From: Takakia lepidozioides
Lineage: Eukaryota > Streptophyta > Takakiopsida > Takakiales > Takakiaceae
DNA: 64,000 bases
Direction: 5' to 3'
Assembly (NCBI GenBank): GCA_030704615.1
Contig: CM060732.1
Span: forward strand, 7,380,001 to 7,444,000
Shown here: piece after piece, positions 33,874 through 44,825 of the stretch
Numbering within the stretch: position 1 is the stretch's first letter
Layout: each line of letters starts with the position of its first letter
Program-made: the position numbers and the translations under genes
The notes under the pieces: model-generated
Database searches by the model: none
The model's input: the letters and a program-made list of their open reading frames with translations, nothing else
Told to the model about the DNA's origin: nothing

Positions 33874-34788
33874 TGTTAGAGGACTGTAGGGGACTTAGAC
33901 ACTTATACGGGATCTGTAGGGTACCCTTAATTTTTGCACAGACTGAGACCAACAGGAGCCTTAGGGGTGACAGCAGCGCACTGTAGAGGGGGGTTACACA
34001 GTCAACACAGCCCATCACAGTCGTCACAGCAGACACAGCCCGTCATAGTCATCACAGCCCACACAGCCAACACAGCCCACACAGCCCGTCACAGTCGTCA
34101 CAGCAAACACAGCCCACACAGCCAGTCACAGCCCGACACAGCCAAACACAGCCAGTCACCGCTTGACACAGCTGTCACGATAATAGGGAACGACTGTGGG
34201 GAACAACACCTGTGAAGGGAACATGTTAGTTCACAGACGACGGTTAGAGAGGGAAACGGTTAGAACCGCGGATAGGAGGATAAAGGGAGAAACGGGGAAT
34301 GAAGGAGGATGATTATTCGGAGGAGGACTTCGGAGTCAGGCGGGAGCGGAGATCGGAGGCAAGAGATGGAGAGCACGATGAAGGAGAAAAGAGGATTAGT
34401 AGATGCTTGTTATATGCAAAGCTGTAGTGATATTGGAGAGCAGATTAGAGACATAATGGCTTCGGCCTGATACCTGATAAATCATAATCTGATACATATA
34501 CGATACAATCACACTGTGTAGAGAGATCTGAGAGAAGCTGTGGATTGAATGGATGAGTGAAGGAAACCGATAGATTGATGAAGCAAACTGATACTTAATT
34601 ATCAATGCCAAAGGTAGCTAAGATGAATGCGGAAAGGGAAACGCATAGGAAACACCCCCATGATACACTAGCTGTAGGTCATGACTGATTGTTCTGCGCG
34701 GGCTGAGTACTTAGAGATTTCCAACTCTTCTATCTTGGAGTTTCCGCCTCGGATAGCGAAGGGATGGGTGAGTAAAAGCCGCGCGACA
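33874..34788 (+). repeat. 5' LTR
   Basis: Starts TGTTAGAGGA, ends GCGCGACA. Contains a CACAGCC-type array (about 34,000-34,165). Nearly identical to the 3' LTR apart from single-base indels and array length, indicating a fairly recent insertion. Confidence 0.95.
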
Positions 34789-35376
34789 TTTGGCGACCAT
34801 ACTGGGGACCTGGGACATGAACAACCAGATGTGACAGGCATCTGGTGGGATCATGGTGGTTGGACCATTAAAGAATTTGAAGTGAATCAAATTCCCTGTG
34901 GAACGAGGGAAGAAAGATTGTCCAAACAATTCTTTCAAAGGTTCTTGGAATTGCCAGACGGATGTAAAGAAAATATTCTTAAACGAGTGCATGATGCTGA
35001 TCCAGAATGGGGTCTGGAGAAAGGAGTGATAAAGATTTATCAGGTAGCCTGTAGAGGAAGAGCACGTTGGTTACCAACATTAGTTTATGTGATAGCGTTG
35101 CTATCCATTAAACGAGTAGAGTTTGAAGGCTGGGAAGAAAGAAAGGTGAATGTTTATACTCATATGCATGAAGAGCTTGTACTGGTAAAGAATTGGATTC
35201 CAAAGGATATTTTGTGGATCAAACTCACACCAAGAACAGCTTTTCAGACTTGTTTGCCATATGGTTATATGGTAACGGAGACTTCAAGTATAGCCAAGGG
35301 TGCATTGAAGCTTGAAAGAAACCCAGGCATATACGAGAGATATTACAGAAGAGAGTTTTGGTTATTGCCACATTAA
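34681..35376 (+). CDS. Ty3/gypsy first frame (unknown, probably N-terminal Gag region)
   Basis: 231 codons, open from within the LTR end; the real start is more likely downstream of the primer-binding site at 34,791. It contains HEQPDVTGIWWDHGGW, QFFQRFLELPDGCKENILKR and WGLEKGVIKIYQ. The truncated copy at 57,204-57,564 preserves this reading with mostly conservative changes, which supports a coding role. I do not recognise a domain. Confidence 0.55.
   Translation: MTDCSARAEYLEISNSSILEFPPRIAKGWVSKSRATFGDHTGDLGHEQPDVTGIWWDHGGWTIKEFEVNQIPCGTREERLSKQFFQRFLELPDGCKENILKRVHDADPEWGLEKGVIKIYQVACRGRARWLPTLVYVIALLSIKRVEFEGWEERKVNVYTHMHEELVLVKNWIPKDILWIKLTPRTAFQTCLPYGYMVTETSSIAKGALKLERNPGIYERYYRREFWLLPH
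34791..34808 (+). promoter_or_regulatory. Primer-binding site
   Basis: TGGCGACCATACTGGGGA begins 2 bp after the 5' LTR, where the minus-strand tRNA primer anneals. The related copy has the same site at 57,314. The tRNA was not determined. Confidence 0.75.
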
Positions 35377-35397
35377 AAGAAATGAAAGACATGGGAC

Positions 35398-36063
35398 ATG
35401 AGTGATGAAAGAGAAGCTAGACGACAGAGATATTCATCAAAAAGAGAAAGCTATCTGAAAGCTAATTATCCATATCTTTGGGAGAGAGGAATAGACATAG
35501 GGGAATCATCTGGACCTCTCACACCATCAAGATCAAAAAGTGCATCACCTATACCGGAAGAACTAGAGTTGGATGCCACTCCTTCTGTTTCGTTGCAAGA
35601 AAGATTAAGGGAATTGGTACAGGAAGAAGATCAATCACGAGGTGAAAGATCTGAGGTACATCCTTGGATAAAAGACTTGACAGAAATCTTTGATAAGAGT
35701 TGGCATGGAACACCAAAAGCAGGAACTCCAGTTTCTGAAGCAGAAGATGAAGAAGGAGAAGAGGATGTGGCAGAGCCAACAGAGAGTTCAGACTCTCCAA
35801 CACCATTACAGTTGAGTTACATGAGTGAAGAAGAAACCCAAGGGCAGAACTTGGAGGATGAAAACAGAGAGAAGAAATTAGAAGAGGAAGAATATGAAGA
35901 AGTAGACCCAACAGCTGAGGTTGAGACTACAACCAGGACATCCCAACCCGTTGGACCTGGATCAAGTGGAGCACTTGGATCACAGGCCAACGAAGGTGTC
36001 GGCTCAGGGGATCAGGCGGGCTGCCTGGATCTGGCTCTGGGGGACAGGGAGTGTGGGAAGTAG
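35398..36063 (+). CDS. Ty3/gypsy acidic, Glu/Ser-rich frame upstream of Gag
   Basis: 221 codons starting MSDEREARRQRYSSKRESYL, then a long Glu-rich disordered region. A frame change near 36,060 separates it from the Gag domain; probably originally the N-terminal part of Gag. Confidence 0.5.
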   Translation: MSDEREARRQRYSSKRESYLKANYPYLWERGIDIGESSGPLTPSRSKSASPIPEELELDATPSVSLQERLRELVQEEDQSRGERSEVHPWIKDLTEIFDKSWHGTPKAGTPVSEAEDEEGEEDVAEPTESSDSPTPLQLSYMSEEETQGQNLEDENREKKLEEEEYEEVDPTAEVETTTRTSQPVGPGSSGALGSQANEGVGSGDQAGCLDLALGDRECGK

Positions 36064-36113
36064 TGCAACTGAAGCTGGGAATACTGTGAATATCGTGGGA
36101 CCAGAAGCAAGGA

Positions 36114-37340
36114 GTGCTCAAGGGCCACCACTTGGTGGAAGATCCACCACAAAACAACAGGTCCAGAAGGACCAGCACCAGCAAGGGTGCCAGCACCTGT
36201 CAGTGGCAGAAGGTAGGGCCACAGATGGCGTTACAACCAACACGGGCAAAACCACCCTTTCCAATATATTCAGGAAAAGGGGATCCCGATGTACACATTA
36301 GCCAATTTGAGCACATGTGTATAGTGAACAATGAGAATGGCGATGATGCCAAGATGAGACTGTTTCCTTGTTCACTTATCAAGAAAGCAAGTGAATGGTA
36401 TGCAAGATTCCCTGATAATCATTGCCTAACCTGGAATGGCTTGAATACAGCATTTCGAAATAGGTTCAGGACAAGTAAAACTGAGGATGAAGTGTATGGA
36501 AGTTTACAACAGCTGAAGCAGAAGAAGCATGAAACTGTTGAAGAGTATATGGAGAAGATGGAATTGATGATGAAAAAGCTGGCTGCAGTACCAGCGCCCG
36601 GTTTACAGAAGACTTGGTTTGTGAGTGGATTAAGACCAGAGTTGCAAAAGAAAGTGGATATGTTACCCCATAATACAGTGGAGGAGGCATTTGAAACTGC
36701 GAACAAATTGAGCAATTGGGAATGCTCAGGAGAGAAAAAGAAGATGAGGACTCTGAGGATGAGTCAGATGAAGAAGAAGAGCAAGAACTAAAAAGAAAGA
36801 GTAAGAGAAAGGAGAAGTTGAAGAGGGATAACTATGAAAAAAAATTGGAAGAAATCTTGAAGAAGTATGCCACAGAGGCTGCAACACATTGGAGGAAGGG
36901 TGTATGGTGTGCAAAGTGCCAGAATGAAGGCCATACCACCACAGAATGCCACATGAAGGAGAAACACTGTACTATCTGTAAAATGGATAACCATTCTACT
37001 GAGAATTGTTACTACAACAGAAGGACAGCTGCAAGAGAACCTAGGCAAGTAAGGGTGCATCAGGTGCAGCCCCAGCCAAGAAGAAAATAATGATCAGGAC
37101 CACTATGGTAGGTCTGGTGGTTATAACAATGGCATGGAAGGGAGAGGTAATTCAAGAGGGAATTACCAAGGAAATTCCAGAGGCAACTATCAGGGTAATC
37201 CAAGGGGGAATTACCAGCCCGGGAATCAGGATTATAGAAATAATCCAAGAACAACCAAGGGCGAGGACCCAATGGTGAAGAGCTATGTTACTATTGTAAT
37301 CAGCCAGGACATCGCAAGGCAGCCTGTTCATTCTGGATAA
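36114..37340 (+). CDS. gag: Gag (capsid-like domain, zinc knuckles, RGN repeats), frameshifted
   Basis: Structural protein of the retrotransposon particle. 36,240-36,720 encodes the retrotransposon Gag domain (FPIYSGKGDPDVHISQFEHM, ASEWYARFPDNHCLTWNGL, FRNRFRTSKTEDEVYGSL, LQKTWFVSGLRPELQKKV). A frame step near 36,720 leads to a Lys/Glu-rich stretch and two CCHC knuckles, CAKCQNEGHTTTEC and CTICKMDNHSTENC. Another frame carries RGNYQGN repeats (37,134-37,250), then a third knuckle CYYCNQPGHRKAAC at about 37,287-37,330 in yet another frame. The breaks are small indels, so Gag is not intact. Confidence 0.8.
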
Positions 37341-37712
37341 GACACCAGAATGAGATGAGAGCTCCTGTGAATGAGGGCCCAGTGGTGGCAGCTCACATGG
37401 TTAGGCCATGTGTTGTACCAGAAGTAAGTACAATGATAGTAACAAGAAGTAAAGCCAAACTAATACCTCCAGTAGAAGAGGAAGAAGATGAGAATGGAAG
37501 TGGCAATGATATGCCTGAAGATGAAGAGACTTGGAAAGATGAGAAGGAACTGCACAAGGAAGTGGCAGATACTATAAGGGAAATGCAAAAGAGTACTGAT
37601 ATTCCTGTGGCAGATTCCTCTGATTCGGATGGAGAAAAAGAAGGGAGTGAGGAAGAAAGGAAAAAAGAAGATGCAACATGCAAAGTAATGAAGAGACTTT
37701 GGCTGCAGTAAT

Positions 37713-39218
37713 ATGCAGACCAAAGCAGAAATTACCATTGGACAGCTATTAGCTGTGGCACCTTATTGTAGGCACAGGCTGTATCAGGCAATCAATCGAA
37801 TTGCCCAAGAGACAGGAAACACAGACCTGAACAGCAAGGTGACCAGTTATAATGTGAAGCCGGAAGGGCGAGAACCAGTCATGGACTTTGATGATTCTAT
37901 GCCAGTAATCCAATTGAGAATTGGAAGCACAGAACTAACTGATGTACTGATAGATGGTGGTTCTGGAGTAAATATCATGACAGACCAATTAAGGAAGAAG
38001 CTTGGTCTAAGTAACATGAAACCAGCCCCATTTACAGTAACAATGGCAGATCAAAGAAGTGTACAGCCATTGGGATTAATAAGAGGAGTTAAGATACAGA
38101 TACAGAAAATGATCTTTATGATCACAGTAACTGTATTAAAAATGGATGAAGTCATGGAGGCTTACTCCTTATTATTGGGACGTCCGTGGCTGAAACAGGC
38201 CAGGGTATTCCATGACTGGAATTCTCAGTTACTAACTGTGCATAATGGGATGCACGAGATACAAATTACCACAAAGAAATCTAGTAGATTACCTGCTACA
38301 AGAAGACCTCGAGGAGTCAGAGAGTATGACTGGAGAGGAGGACTGGATGAGGAGCAGGAAGCTACCCTATTTGCTGCACACCCAGAGTGGGAGCAGGTTG
38401 CGGAGATGCGGCTGGAAAGCCTAAGTTGTTTAAGAGGTATCTGCTGTGGTGTAGTGTCGGCAACACCAATTGAAGAGGAAACCAACTGTTACCCACCACA
38501 TTTCTATGAAGAAAAGGAGGGAGAGATAGAAATCCTAGAAGAACCAGCCACTGTGAGCTTAAAGGATGAAGTGGTGACTGGTTGGACAATCACAGCTGAT
38601 GAGCAGGTGAGAGAAGTAAATGTGGGAACTCAGGAGGAACCGAGAATGGTGAAAGTAGGAGCTGATTTGGAGCCGGAATTCTTCGAAGAAGCTAAAAGCT
38701 TGTTCATCAAATACAGAGATGTATTTGCTTGGAGCTATGAGGATCTAAAAGGGATACCACCTGAAGTCTGTCAGCATAAGATTGAACTGGAACCAGGGTC
38801 AGTACCAATCAAGCAGGCGAGGTATAGAATGAATCCCAACTACGCACAGAAGGTTGGAGAAGAGATAAAGAAGTTGGCTGAGGCTAAGTTTATATACCCA
38901 ATAGAGTATACAACTTGGTTGTCACCCATTGTTATAGTTCCAAAGAAGAATGGCAAACTAAGAGTATGTGTGAACTATAAGAAGCTGAATGCTTGTACGA
39001 AGAAAGATCCTTTCCCTTTGCCATTCACAGAAGCAGTATTAGACACTGTGGCAGGCCATGAGATGTACTCATTCATGGATGGCTTCAGTGGTTATAATCA
39101 AGTGCAAGTGGCAGAAGAAGACCAAGGGAAACAGCTTTCATCACAGACTGGGGGGCTTATGCATACAAAGTCATGCCCTTTGGACTTTGTAATGCACCAG
39201 CGACCTTTCAGAGAGTGA
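37713..39218 (+). CDS. pol: Pol: protease and start of reverse transcriptase
   Basis: Protease: ELTDVLIDGGSGVNIM is the active-site region with D-G-G-S, as in many plant Ty3/gypsy proteins, followed by LLLGRPWL. Reverse transcriptase starts near residue 310 with HKIELEPGSVPIKQARYRMN, PIVIVPKKNGKLRVCVNYKK and KDPFPLPFTEAVLD, FMDGFSGYNQV. At about 39,129 a single-base loss moves the frame; RT continues in the frame 39,173-39,418. Confidence 0.9.
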   Translation: MQTKAEITIGQLLAVAPYCRHRLYQAINRIAQETGNTDLNSKVTSYNVKPEGREPVMDFDDSMPVIQLRIGSTELTDVLIDGGSGVNIMTDQLRKKLGLSNMKPAPFTVTMADQRSVQPLGLIRGVKIQIQKMIFMITVTVLKMDEVMEAYSLLLGRPWLKQARVFHDWNSQLLTVHNGMHEIQITTKKSSRLPATRRPRGVREYDWRGGLDEEQEATLFAAHPEWEQVAEMRLESLSCLRGICCGVVSATPIEEETNCYPPHFYEEKEGEIEILEEPATVSLKDEVVTGWTITADEQVREVNVGTQEEPRMVKVGADLEPEFFEEAKSLFIKYRDVFAWSYEDLKGIPPEVCQHKIELEPGSVPIKQARYRMNPNYAQKVGEEIKKLAEAKFIYPIEYTTWLSPIVIVPKKNGKLRVCVNYKKLNACTKKDPFPLPFTEAVLDTVAGHEMYSFMDGFSGYNQVQVAEEDQGKQLSSQTGGLMHTKSCPLDFVMHQRPFRE

Positions 39219-39562
39219 TAAGTGAATCTTTTCATGAGTATCTGGATGATTTCATGCAGGTGTTTTTGGATGATTTCAGTGTGTACAGCTCTAAGAATGA
39301 GCACTTGCATAAATTGGAGTTATGCCTGGCCAGATGCAGGATGAGAGGTCTGGGCTTGAATCCAGAGAAGTGTACTTTCTGTGTGACTCAGGGGTGCTTC
39401 TGGGCACATTGTGTGTAAGAAGGGACTTCTTGTGGATCCCAGGAAGACAGAGTCCATTAAAGTCTCTCCACCACCAGTGAATGTTAAGAGTTTAAGGAGA
39501 TTCCTTGGGCAAACCAGTTATTACAGAAGATTGTCAAAAGGTATGCACAAATAGCAGCACCA
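39173..39562 (+). pseudogene. pol: Pol: reverse transcriptase catalytic part, frameshifted
   Basis: MPFGLCNAPATFQRVISESF and VFLDDFSVYS, the YxDD-type catalytic box (here FLDD), then LNPEKCTFCV. A second frame change near 39,395 leads to GHIVCKKGLLVDPRKTESIK in another frame, ending in TAG at about 39,551 just before the RNase H frame. The domain is complete in content but broken in at least two places. Confidence 0.85.
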
Positions 39563-40255
39563 TTGAGCAAGCTTCTGAAGAAAGATGCAGTGTTTGCCTG
39601 GACAGCTGAATGTCAACAGGCGTTTGAGGAACTTACACTGTCAGTAACAACTACACCTGTGCTGATTAACCCTCACTGGCATGTAGTATTTCATGTTCAC
39701 TGCGATGCATCAGGAGAAGCGTTGGGTGCGGTGTTAGCCCAGAATGTTACAGGGAATATAGATTCACCTGTGTACTATGCTAGCCGATTGATGAACAGTG
39801 CTGAGAGGAACTATAGTACAACGGAAAGAGAAGCATTGGCAATGATTTATGCAGTCAAGAAATTCAGGCATTACCTATTGGGAAGAAAGTTTATGTTTTA
39901 TGTGGATCACCAGGCTCTGATATATCTGGTGAACAAACCTTTGATAAGTGGAAGGATAGCGAGGTGGTTAATAATCTTGCATGAGTTTGAGTTCGAGGTT
40001 ATTTACAAGCCTGGCCGTTTGCATCTTGTGGCAGATCATTTGTCACGACTAACAACAGGAGAGGCCGCCACAGGAGTGGACGATCAGTTACCTGATGCGA
40101 GTTTATTTGTAATGGAGGTGCAAGGAAGTGCAGATGAATGGTTAGATTGGCAGTGGCCATCAGATACTACCTTGCTCATGGTCAGTGCCCACCTAGTTAT
40201 GGTAAGGAGCAGAGGAAGAGAATTGCTATCAAAGCTTTACCTTATACTATGGTAG
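39563..40255 (+). CDS. pol: Pol: RNase H
   Basis: FAWTAECQQAFEELTLSV starts the thumb and connection region. The RNase H core carries VHCDASGEALGAVL (first Asp), TEREALAMIYAVKKFRHYL (Glu) and FYVDHQALIYL (Asp), ending with KPGRLHLVADHLSR. It removes the RNA strand during reverse transcription. It is open throughout; the integrase frame overlaps its end. Confidence 0.9.
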   Translation: MSKLLKKDAVFAWTAECQQAFEELTLSVTTTPVLINPHWHVVFHVHCDASGEALGAVLAQNVTGNIDSPVYYASRLMNSAERNYSTTEREALAMIYAVKKFRHYLLGRKFMFYVDHQALIYLVNKPLISGRIARWLIILHEFEFEVIYKPGRLHLVADHLSRLTTGEAATGVDDQLPDASLFVMEVQGSADEWLDWQWPSDTTLLMVSAHLVMVRSRGRELLSKLYLILW

Positions 40256-41373
40256 GAAGCAGAATGTATAAGTTAGGACCTGATGGAGTACTAAAACGAT
40301 GCTTGTACCACCATGAAGTAAATAAAGTCTTGGAGGAAGTTCATAAAGGAGTGGCTGGAGGTCATTTTGGAGAAGAGACTACCAGTAGAAAGATACTACT
40401 CGCAGGATACTGGTGGCCTACTTTGTTCAAAGATGTACATGAGTATTGTCAGAAGTGTGATGAATGTCAGAGGCTAGGACCTTTGCAGAGATCTGGAAGA
40501 ATGGCCTTGCATCCTACAATGCCTACGGAACCATTTCAGAAATGGGGACTAGACTTTGTTGGACCAATTAATCCACCATCCAAGAATACACGAAACAGGT
40601 ACATAATTACAGCCACTGATTATACTACAAAGTGGGTGGAAGCTAAAGCTTTGAGGGACAACACAGCCAAGTCCACAGCAAGGTTCCTGTACGAGAACAT
40701 ACTTACACGATTTGGCTGTCCCTTAGAATTTATCAGTGATCAAGGAAGTCACTTCATGAATGAGACCATTGAGTTGTTGACTAAAGAGTTTATGATTGTG
40801 CATAGAAAGAGTACAACATATTACCCGCAGGGTAATGGGCAGGCAGAGGCTACCAACAAAATACTATGTACTATCTTGGCTAAGATAGTCAATGCAAACA
40901 GAACGGATTGGGATACAAAGCTGCTGACAGCTTTATGGTCATACAGGACTTCATATAAAGTCACCACTAAGTATACACCATTCCAATTAGTTTATGGTAT
41001 GGAAGCCTTACTTCCAGTGGAATTCCTGTTACCTACCATGAGAACGGAGTGGGGAAAAAGAATGGAATTGCAAGACTCCATCAAGGTCAGGAAACATGAA
41101 TTATACCATGTGGAAGAAGTACGTACTGATGCAGCTGATAATATGACCAGAATTCAGATGAAGCGAAAGGAACAGTTTGATGAAGGCAAGTTAAAGACTT
41201 TTAAGACGGGGGATTTGGTTCTATGGTTGCAGAAGAAAGGAAAGATTCAAGCTTCTAAGCTTAAATCACCGTGGAAAGGACCTTATGTCATACAAAAGAT
41301 GTATGATAACAACACCGCTATGTTACAAACCATTAACAAAGAAATGCTGGAAGAGTCAATGCAAATAAGTTGA
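40138..41373 (+). CDS. pol: Pol: integrase
   Basis: N-terminal zinc-binding HHCC region (YHHEVNKVL...GGHFG...CQKCDEC), then a DDE core: WGLDFVGP (first Asp), FISDQGSHF (second Asp), PQGNGQAEATNK (Glu). The C-terminal part includes GDLVLW and SPWKGPYVI, the GPY/F-type module, with no chromodomain. 411 codons, uninterrupted. The integrase inserts the cDNA and makes the 5-bp target duplication seen here. Confidence 0.93.
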   Translation: MVRLAVAIRYYLAHGQCPPSYGKEQRKRIAIKALPYTMVGSRMYKLGPDGVLKRCLYHHEVNKVLEEVHKGVAGGHFGEETTSRKILLAGYWWPTLFKDVHEYCQKCDECQRLGPLQRSGRMALHPTMPTEPFQKWGLDFVGPINPPSKNTRNRYIITATDYTTKWVEAKALRDNTAKSTARFLYENILTRFGCPLEFISDQGSHFMNETIELLTKEFMIVHRKSTTYYPQGNGQAEATNKILCTILAKIVNANRTDWDTKLLTALWSYRTSYKVTTKYTPFQLVYGMEALLPVEFLLPTMRTEWGKRMELQDSIKVRKHELYHVEEVRTDAADNMTRIQMKRKEQFDEGKLKTFKTGDLVLWLQKKGKIQASKLKSPWKGPYVIQKMYDNNTAMLQTINKEMLEESMQIS

Positions 41374-41519
41374 AGGGTTACAGTGGTATCCATGACAAAC
41401 CCCTGCAGCATGATTTGCATATAGAACCGCAAGAACAGTCACGGGCTGCACCAGTGTTACGAACGGAGTATGGAACACTTGTTGCTAGGCCCAGCATATA
41501 CGACCAGGGTGGGCAAACA

Positions 41520-41835
41520 AACGTGACACAGCCTATCACAGCCCAGCAAGGCGCAACACAGCCAACCACAGCCCATCACGACGTGACACAGCCAACCACA
41601 GCCCATCACGATGTGACACAACCAACCCCGCCATCACAACGTGACACAGCCAACCACAGCCCGTCACGACGTGACACAGCCAACCACAGCCCAGCAACGC
41701 GCAACACAGCCTATAACACATACACAGCGTGTCACACAGCCTATCACAGCTTACCACAGTGCATCACAGCCGCTATCACAGCGAAACACAGTATGACACA
41801 GCCTGTCACAGCTCAACACAGCCTACTAAAGTTAC
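41520..41835. repeat. CACAGCC-type array after the integrase
   Basis: Dozens of CACAGCC(A/T)NNCACAGCCC-like units, often as ACACAGCCAACCACAGCCCA. The same simple motif makes up the arrays inside both LTRs and in the separate LTR at 56,510-56,680, so it is a property of this element family, not of the host locus. Confidence 0.9.
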
Positions 41836-42219
41836 ACCATCCATAGAATCAGTGGCAAGTGGACACATAATAACTTCAGGAAAATGGATGACGGAAGAGG
41901 AAACGGAAATTACTTTAAAAATAGACACGTGGAGGTCAGGGTGCGACACACAGCAAAGAATGAAGTGCAAGGACAGGTGTCAAAAAGAAAGAGGAAAAGA
42001 ACGGCCGTCAAATGGGATGAAAGGCGGGCCCATTGATGAATACGGAAAAAGGGAAACGGAACGAACGGCAAGTACAGAAAAGCCGAATTCATGTCGCATG
42101 TGTGATCCTAGTGGACTATCCAACGGGAAAGTCCACTAAAGAAGATAAAAGTTAAAATCCAGTCACAGCAGATACAGCCAATAGAAAACCAGAGAAATGA
42201 TCAAGAAAATGGAGGGAAA

Positions 42220-43480
42220 TTGAGCGCAAGAGGCGGCGTCGTTCTGAGTAACGGGCGTCTCGACAGGACAGGCCATAAATGCTATAACTTGGAAACTATG
42301 GAGGAACTAACAGACTATACGCTCGCAATATTACTTACGCAGTGGCATAGACACGAAACGACAGAGCAGAGCTTTTCTCTTGAGCAATGCTTGCAAGCCC
42401 CGCAGGCTTACAAGAGATTACCCATAGCTTTCTGCGGCAACCATACGTTTCTGCTTTGTGCACTACAGGCATTCCTGCAGTTGTTACAGCCAAAGCAGTT
42501 CTGTGAGTCTAAGATGAAGAGAGTGAGAGGAATGGAGGAAATCAGGGTGAAGAGCACCACAATTCTGCAGAAACAAACGATGGCTACCCCACAGGCGATA
42601 AAGATACTGGAGGAGCTGAGATTGGAAGGATTGCAAAGCCTAGATTGGACACTACACCATAGACAGTACATGTTACAATTTTTGCAGAACTTTGAGCCAA
42701 GGACAAGAACAACAACGGTGAAGGGAGTTGAATTAATGATTACTCCCCTATACCTCCAGCAATTGTTTTCAATTGCCAGCAGGTCAGGTGCATGTGGGGG
42801 AACACAGGGCAAGACTGCAAATAGGGGACTTATTCCAAGAAGGGAGTTTCTTTAAAACTCAGGGTTATGCTTGTACCAAAGCTGTGTACCCAGGGTTAAA
42901 AGAGATAGGCCAGGTATTGAACGTTCTGTTTGCCCTGAAACAGAACCAACAATATTTGAGCAGATCCTTCACGGAGGAAATACTCAAAGGCCTGAAGGGA
43001 CAAGAGGTACAATGGGCGGACATAATGTACAACGCACTAGTAGAGGAGATGAAAAGATTACAAGGTACTACCGCAAAGTCTCCTATCATAGTGTCTGGCC
43101 CAATCATTGCTCAAATAATCCTTAATTCTGGCATACTTAATGCACAAGAAAGGAAGGAAATGGGAGTGTTTGAGCCAGAAACAACTGCAATGGAAGAGCA
43201 AGGCTCTTCACACAGTGAGGGTGGACTAGCAGCACAACCGAGACTAAGAGGCAGAGAAGGGGAAAGACTGTAGTGGCGGATCCACTGGCTTCACGGATAC
43301 CGCATGATAATGTTTCCCAAGCTCATGACCAGGAAGGGGCACAGCAGCACAAAAGAATGTTATTACTGGAAGCAGGACCTTCAGAGAGGGAGGAGGAAGT
43401 TACTTCTGCATCACAGCCAACACACCACTTGAACGACTTGTCACAAGTCACGAGTTATCCATGCAGCTCAACCCGAAATA
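42220..43480 (+). CDS. Ty3/gypsy extra 3' region, part 1
   Basis: Frames at 42,220-42,855 and 42,773-43,273 (change of frame near 42,800) form one likely protein: LTDYTLAILLTQWHRHE, LQFLQNFEPRTRTTTVKGVE, YLQQLFSI, then FQEGSFFKTQGYACTKAVYP, WADIMYNALVEEMKRLQG and SGPIIAQIILNSGILNAQE. Sense orientation between integrase and 3' LTR. It resembles in position the additional frames of some plant Ty3/gypsy lineages. I do not recognise a domain; it is not clearly envelope-like. Confidence 0.5.
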
Positions 43481-43486
43481 ATTGAT

Positions 43487-44690
43487 TTGGAAAGTGAAGG
43501 GATAGATATTCCAACTACAGAACAGATAGTGGCAGAAATAGAGAAAGGGGACCTTCTCTATGAATATTCTGGTCTGGTCAAGGAGACAGAATTCCCAGAG
43601 GTGCAACAGTTGCCCAAAGGAAATCCTGAGGTGCATATAATGCACACACCTGTGTTGGAGGTACCACAGGCGGAAGGTCATGACACTGTAACACCAGTCA
43701 TAGATGAAGTAGTTCAGGAAGAAAATCCGGTGGGACAATGGCCTGAATGGTTAGTGAGACATCATACTGTTGAAGATCGGAGGAACAGCAGCAACCTCAC
43801 CATGATGACCCTCAACAGGCAATGCTGATGAGTTCCATAGGCAGGACACTTAATTTGTTGGGGACTTATGTCAAATCCCATGTTCCAATTACCCAATTGA
43901 CAGCCTTGAAAGAGAACTCAGGAAGGAGTTTGAGGCTCGACTTGCCACTGAGTGTGCAAACAAGGTCGATGAAGAGGTCACTCTCAAGATGAAGCAGGAC
44001 TTGGGCAATACAGAAATGGCTTTGCAGTTGGCCAAGCAACAATTGATTGAGGCAAACCTCGCGCAAGACCAGTTGCACGAAGCACATAAGCAACAGCTAT
44101 ACCAAATGCAGGTGCAGCATGAAAGCAAGTTGCAAGAACTGAATGCACTACATACGGAGTTGCAGACAGTGCATAACAGGATGGCGATACAATGTGCTAT
44201 ATTTACAACTATGCTTGACCAATCACAAAAGAAATAAACAGTTCAAGCGGAAAAATGTACGAAGGCAGAAGAAGAGAATGTTGAGCAAATGAAGCTCATT
44301 GTCGATATGAAGAATACAATCTGTCGCCATGAAGATACTTTCAAGCAATACAGGCAGAGGGAAGCTGATCAAGAGAAACACATCGTGGAGTTGCAACAAA
44401 CCATCGTGGCCAATAGAAATGAAATCGCGGTCAGTAACAAGGCTTCGAAGGAAGCCAATAATCTACTTGCTGCCTATGCGCAATTGGTTGAGCCCAGGCG
44501 AAGCGCATGGAGGCTTTACAACAGCAGTTGGAATGTACAAGCTAAGAGAAGAGCAAACTCTCAGGGGAACCACAAGCACCTTGGTGGATAACAGCCTTAT
44601 GCAGGTCTGGTTAGCACAAGGGCCAGTAGAGGGCAACGCCCACGGAAGCTCACCCAAAGCGAGATGAATGAGCTCAGACTGCAGGTGCAG
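43487..44690 (+). CDS. Ty3/gypsy extra 3' region, part 2 (coiled coil)
   Basis: Frames at 43,487-43,828, 43,989-44,237 and 44,289-44,591. The last two are Gln/Leu/Glu-rich with heptad spacing (ALQLAKQQLIEANLAQDQLH, LQELNALHTELQTVHNRM), predicting a long coiled coil; a TAA at about 44,235 splits it. Together with part 1 it likely formed one long protein. Confidence 0.5.
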
Positions 44691-44825
44691 AACATTGCCA
44701 CACTACTATAGACAATGTCTATAGTAGGATAGCAGAGTTACAAGAGGATGTAGACGGACTCCAGACTCAAGTGGAAACCTCACTTCAAACATCGACCAAA
44801 GAGTCTATATCCCCAGGAACAGCTA

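Noticed and set aside
41370-41846. His/Thr-rich 158-codon frame after the integrase
   Set aside because: Mostly a translation of the CACAGCC array.
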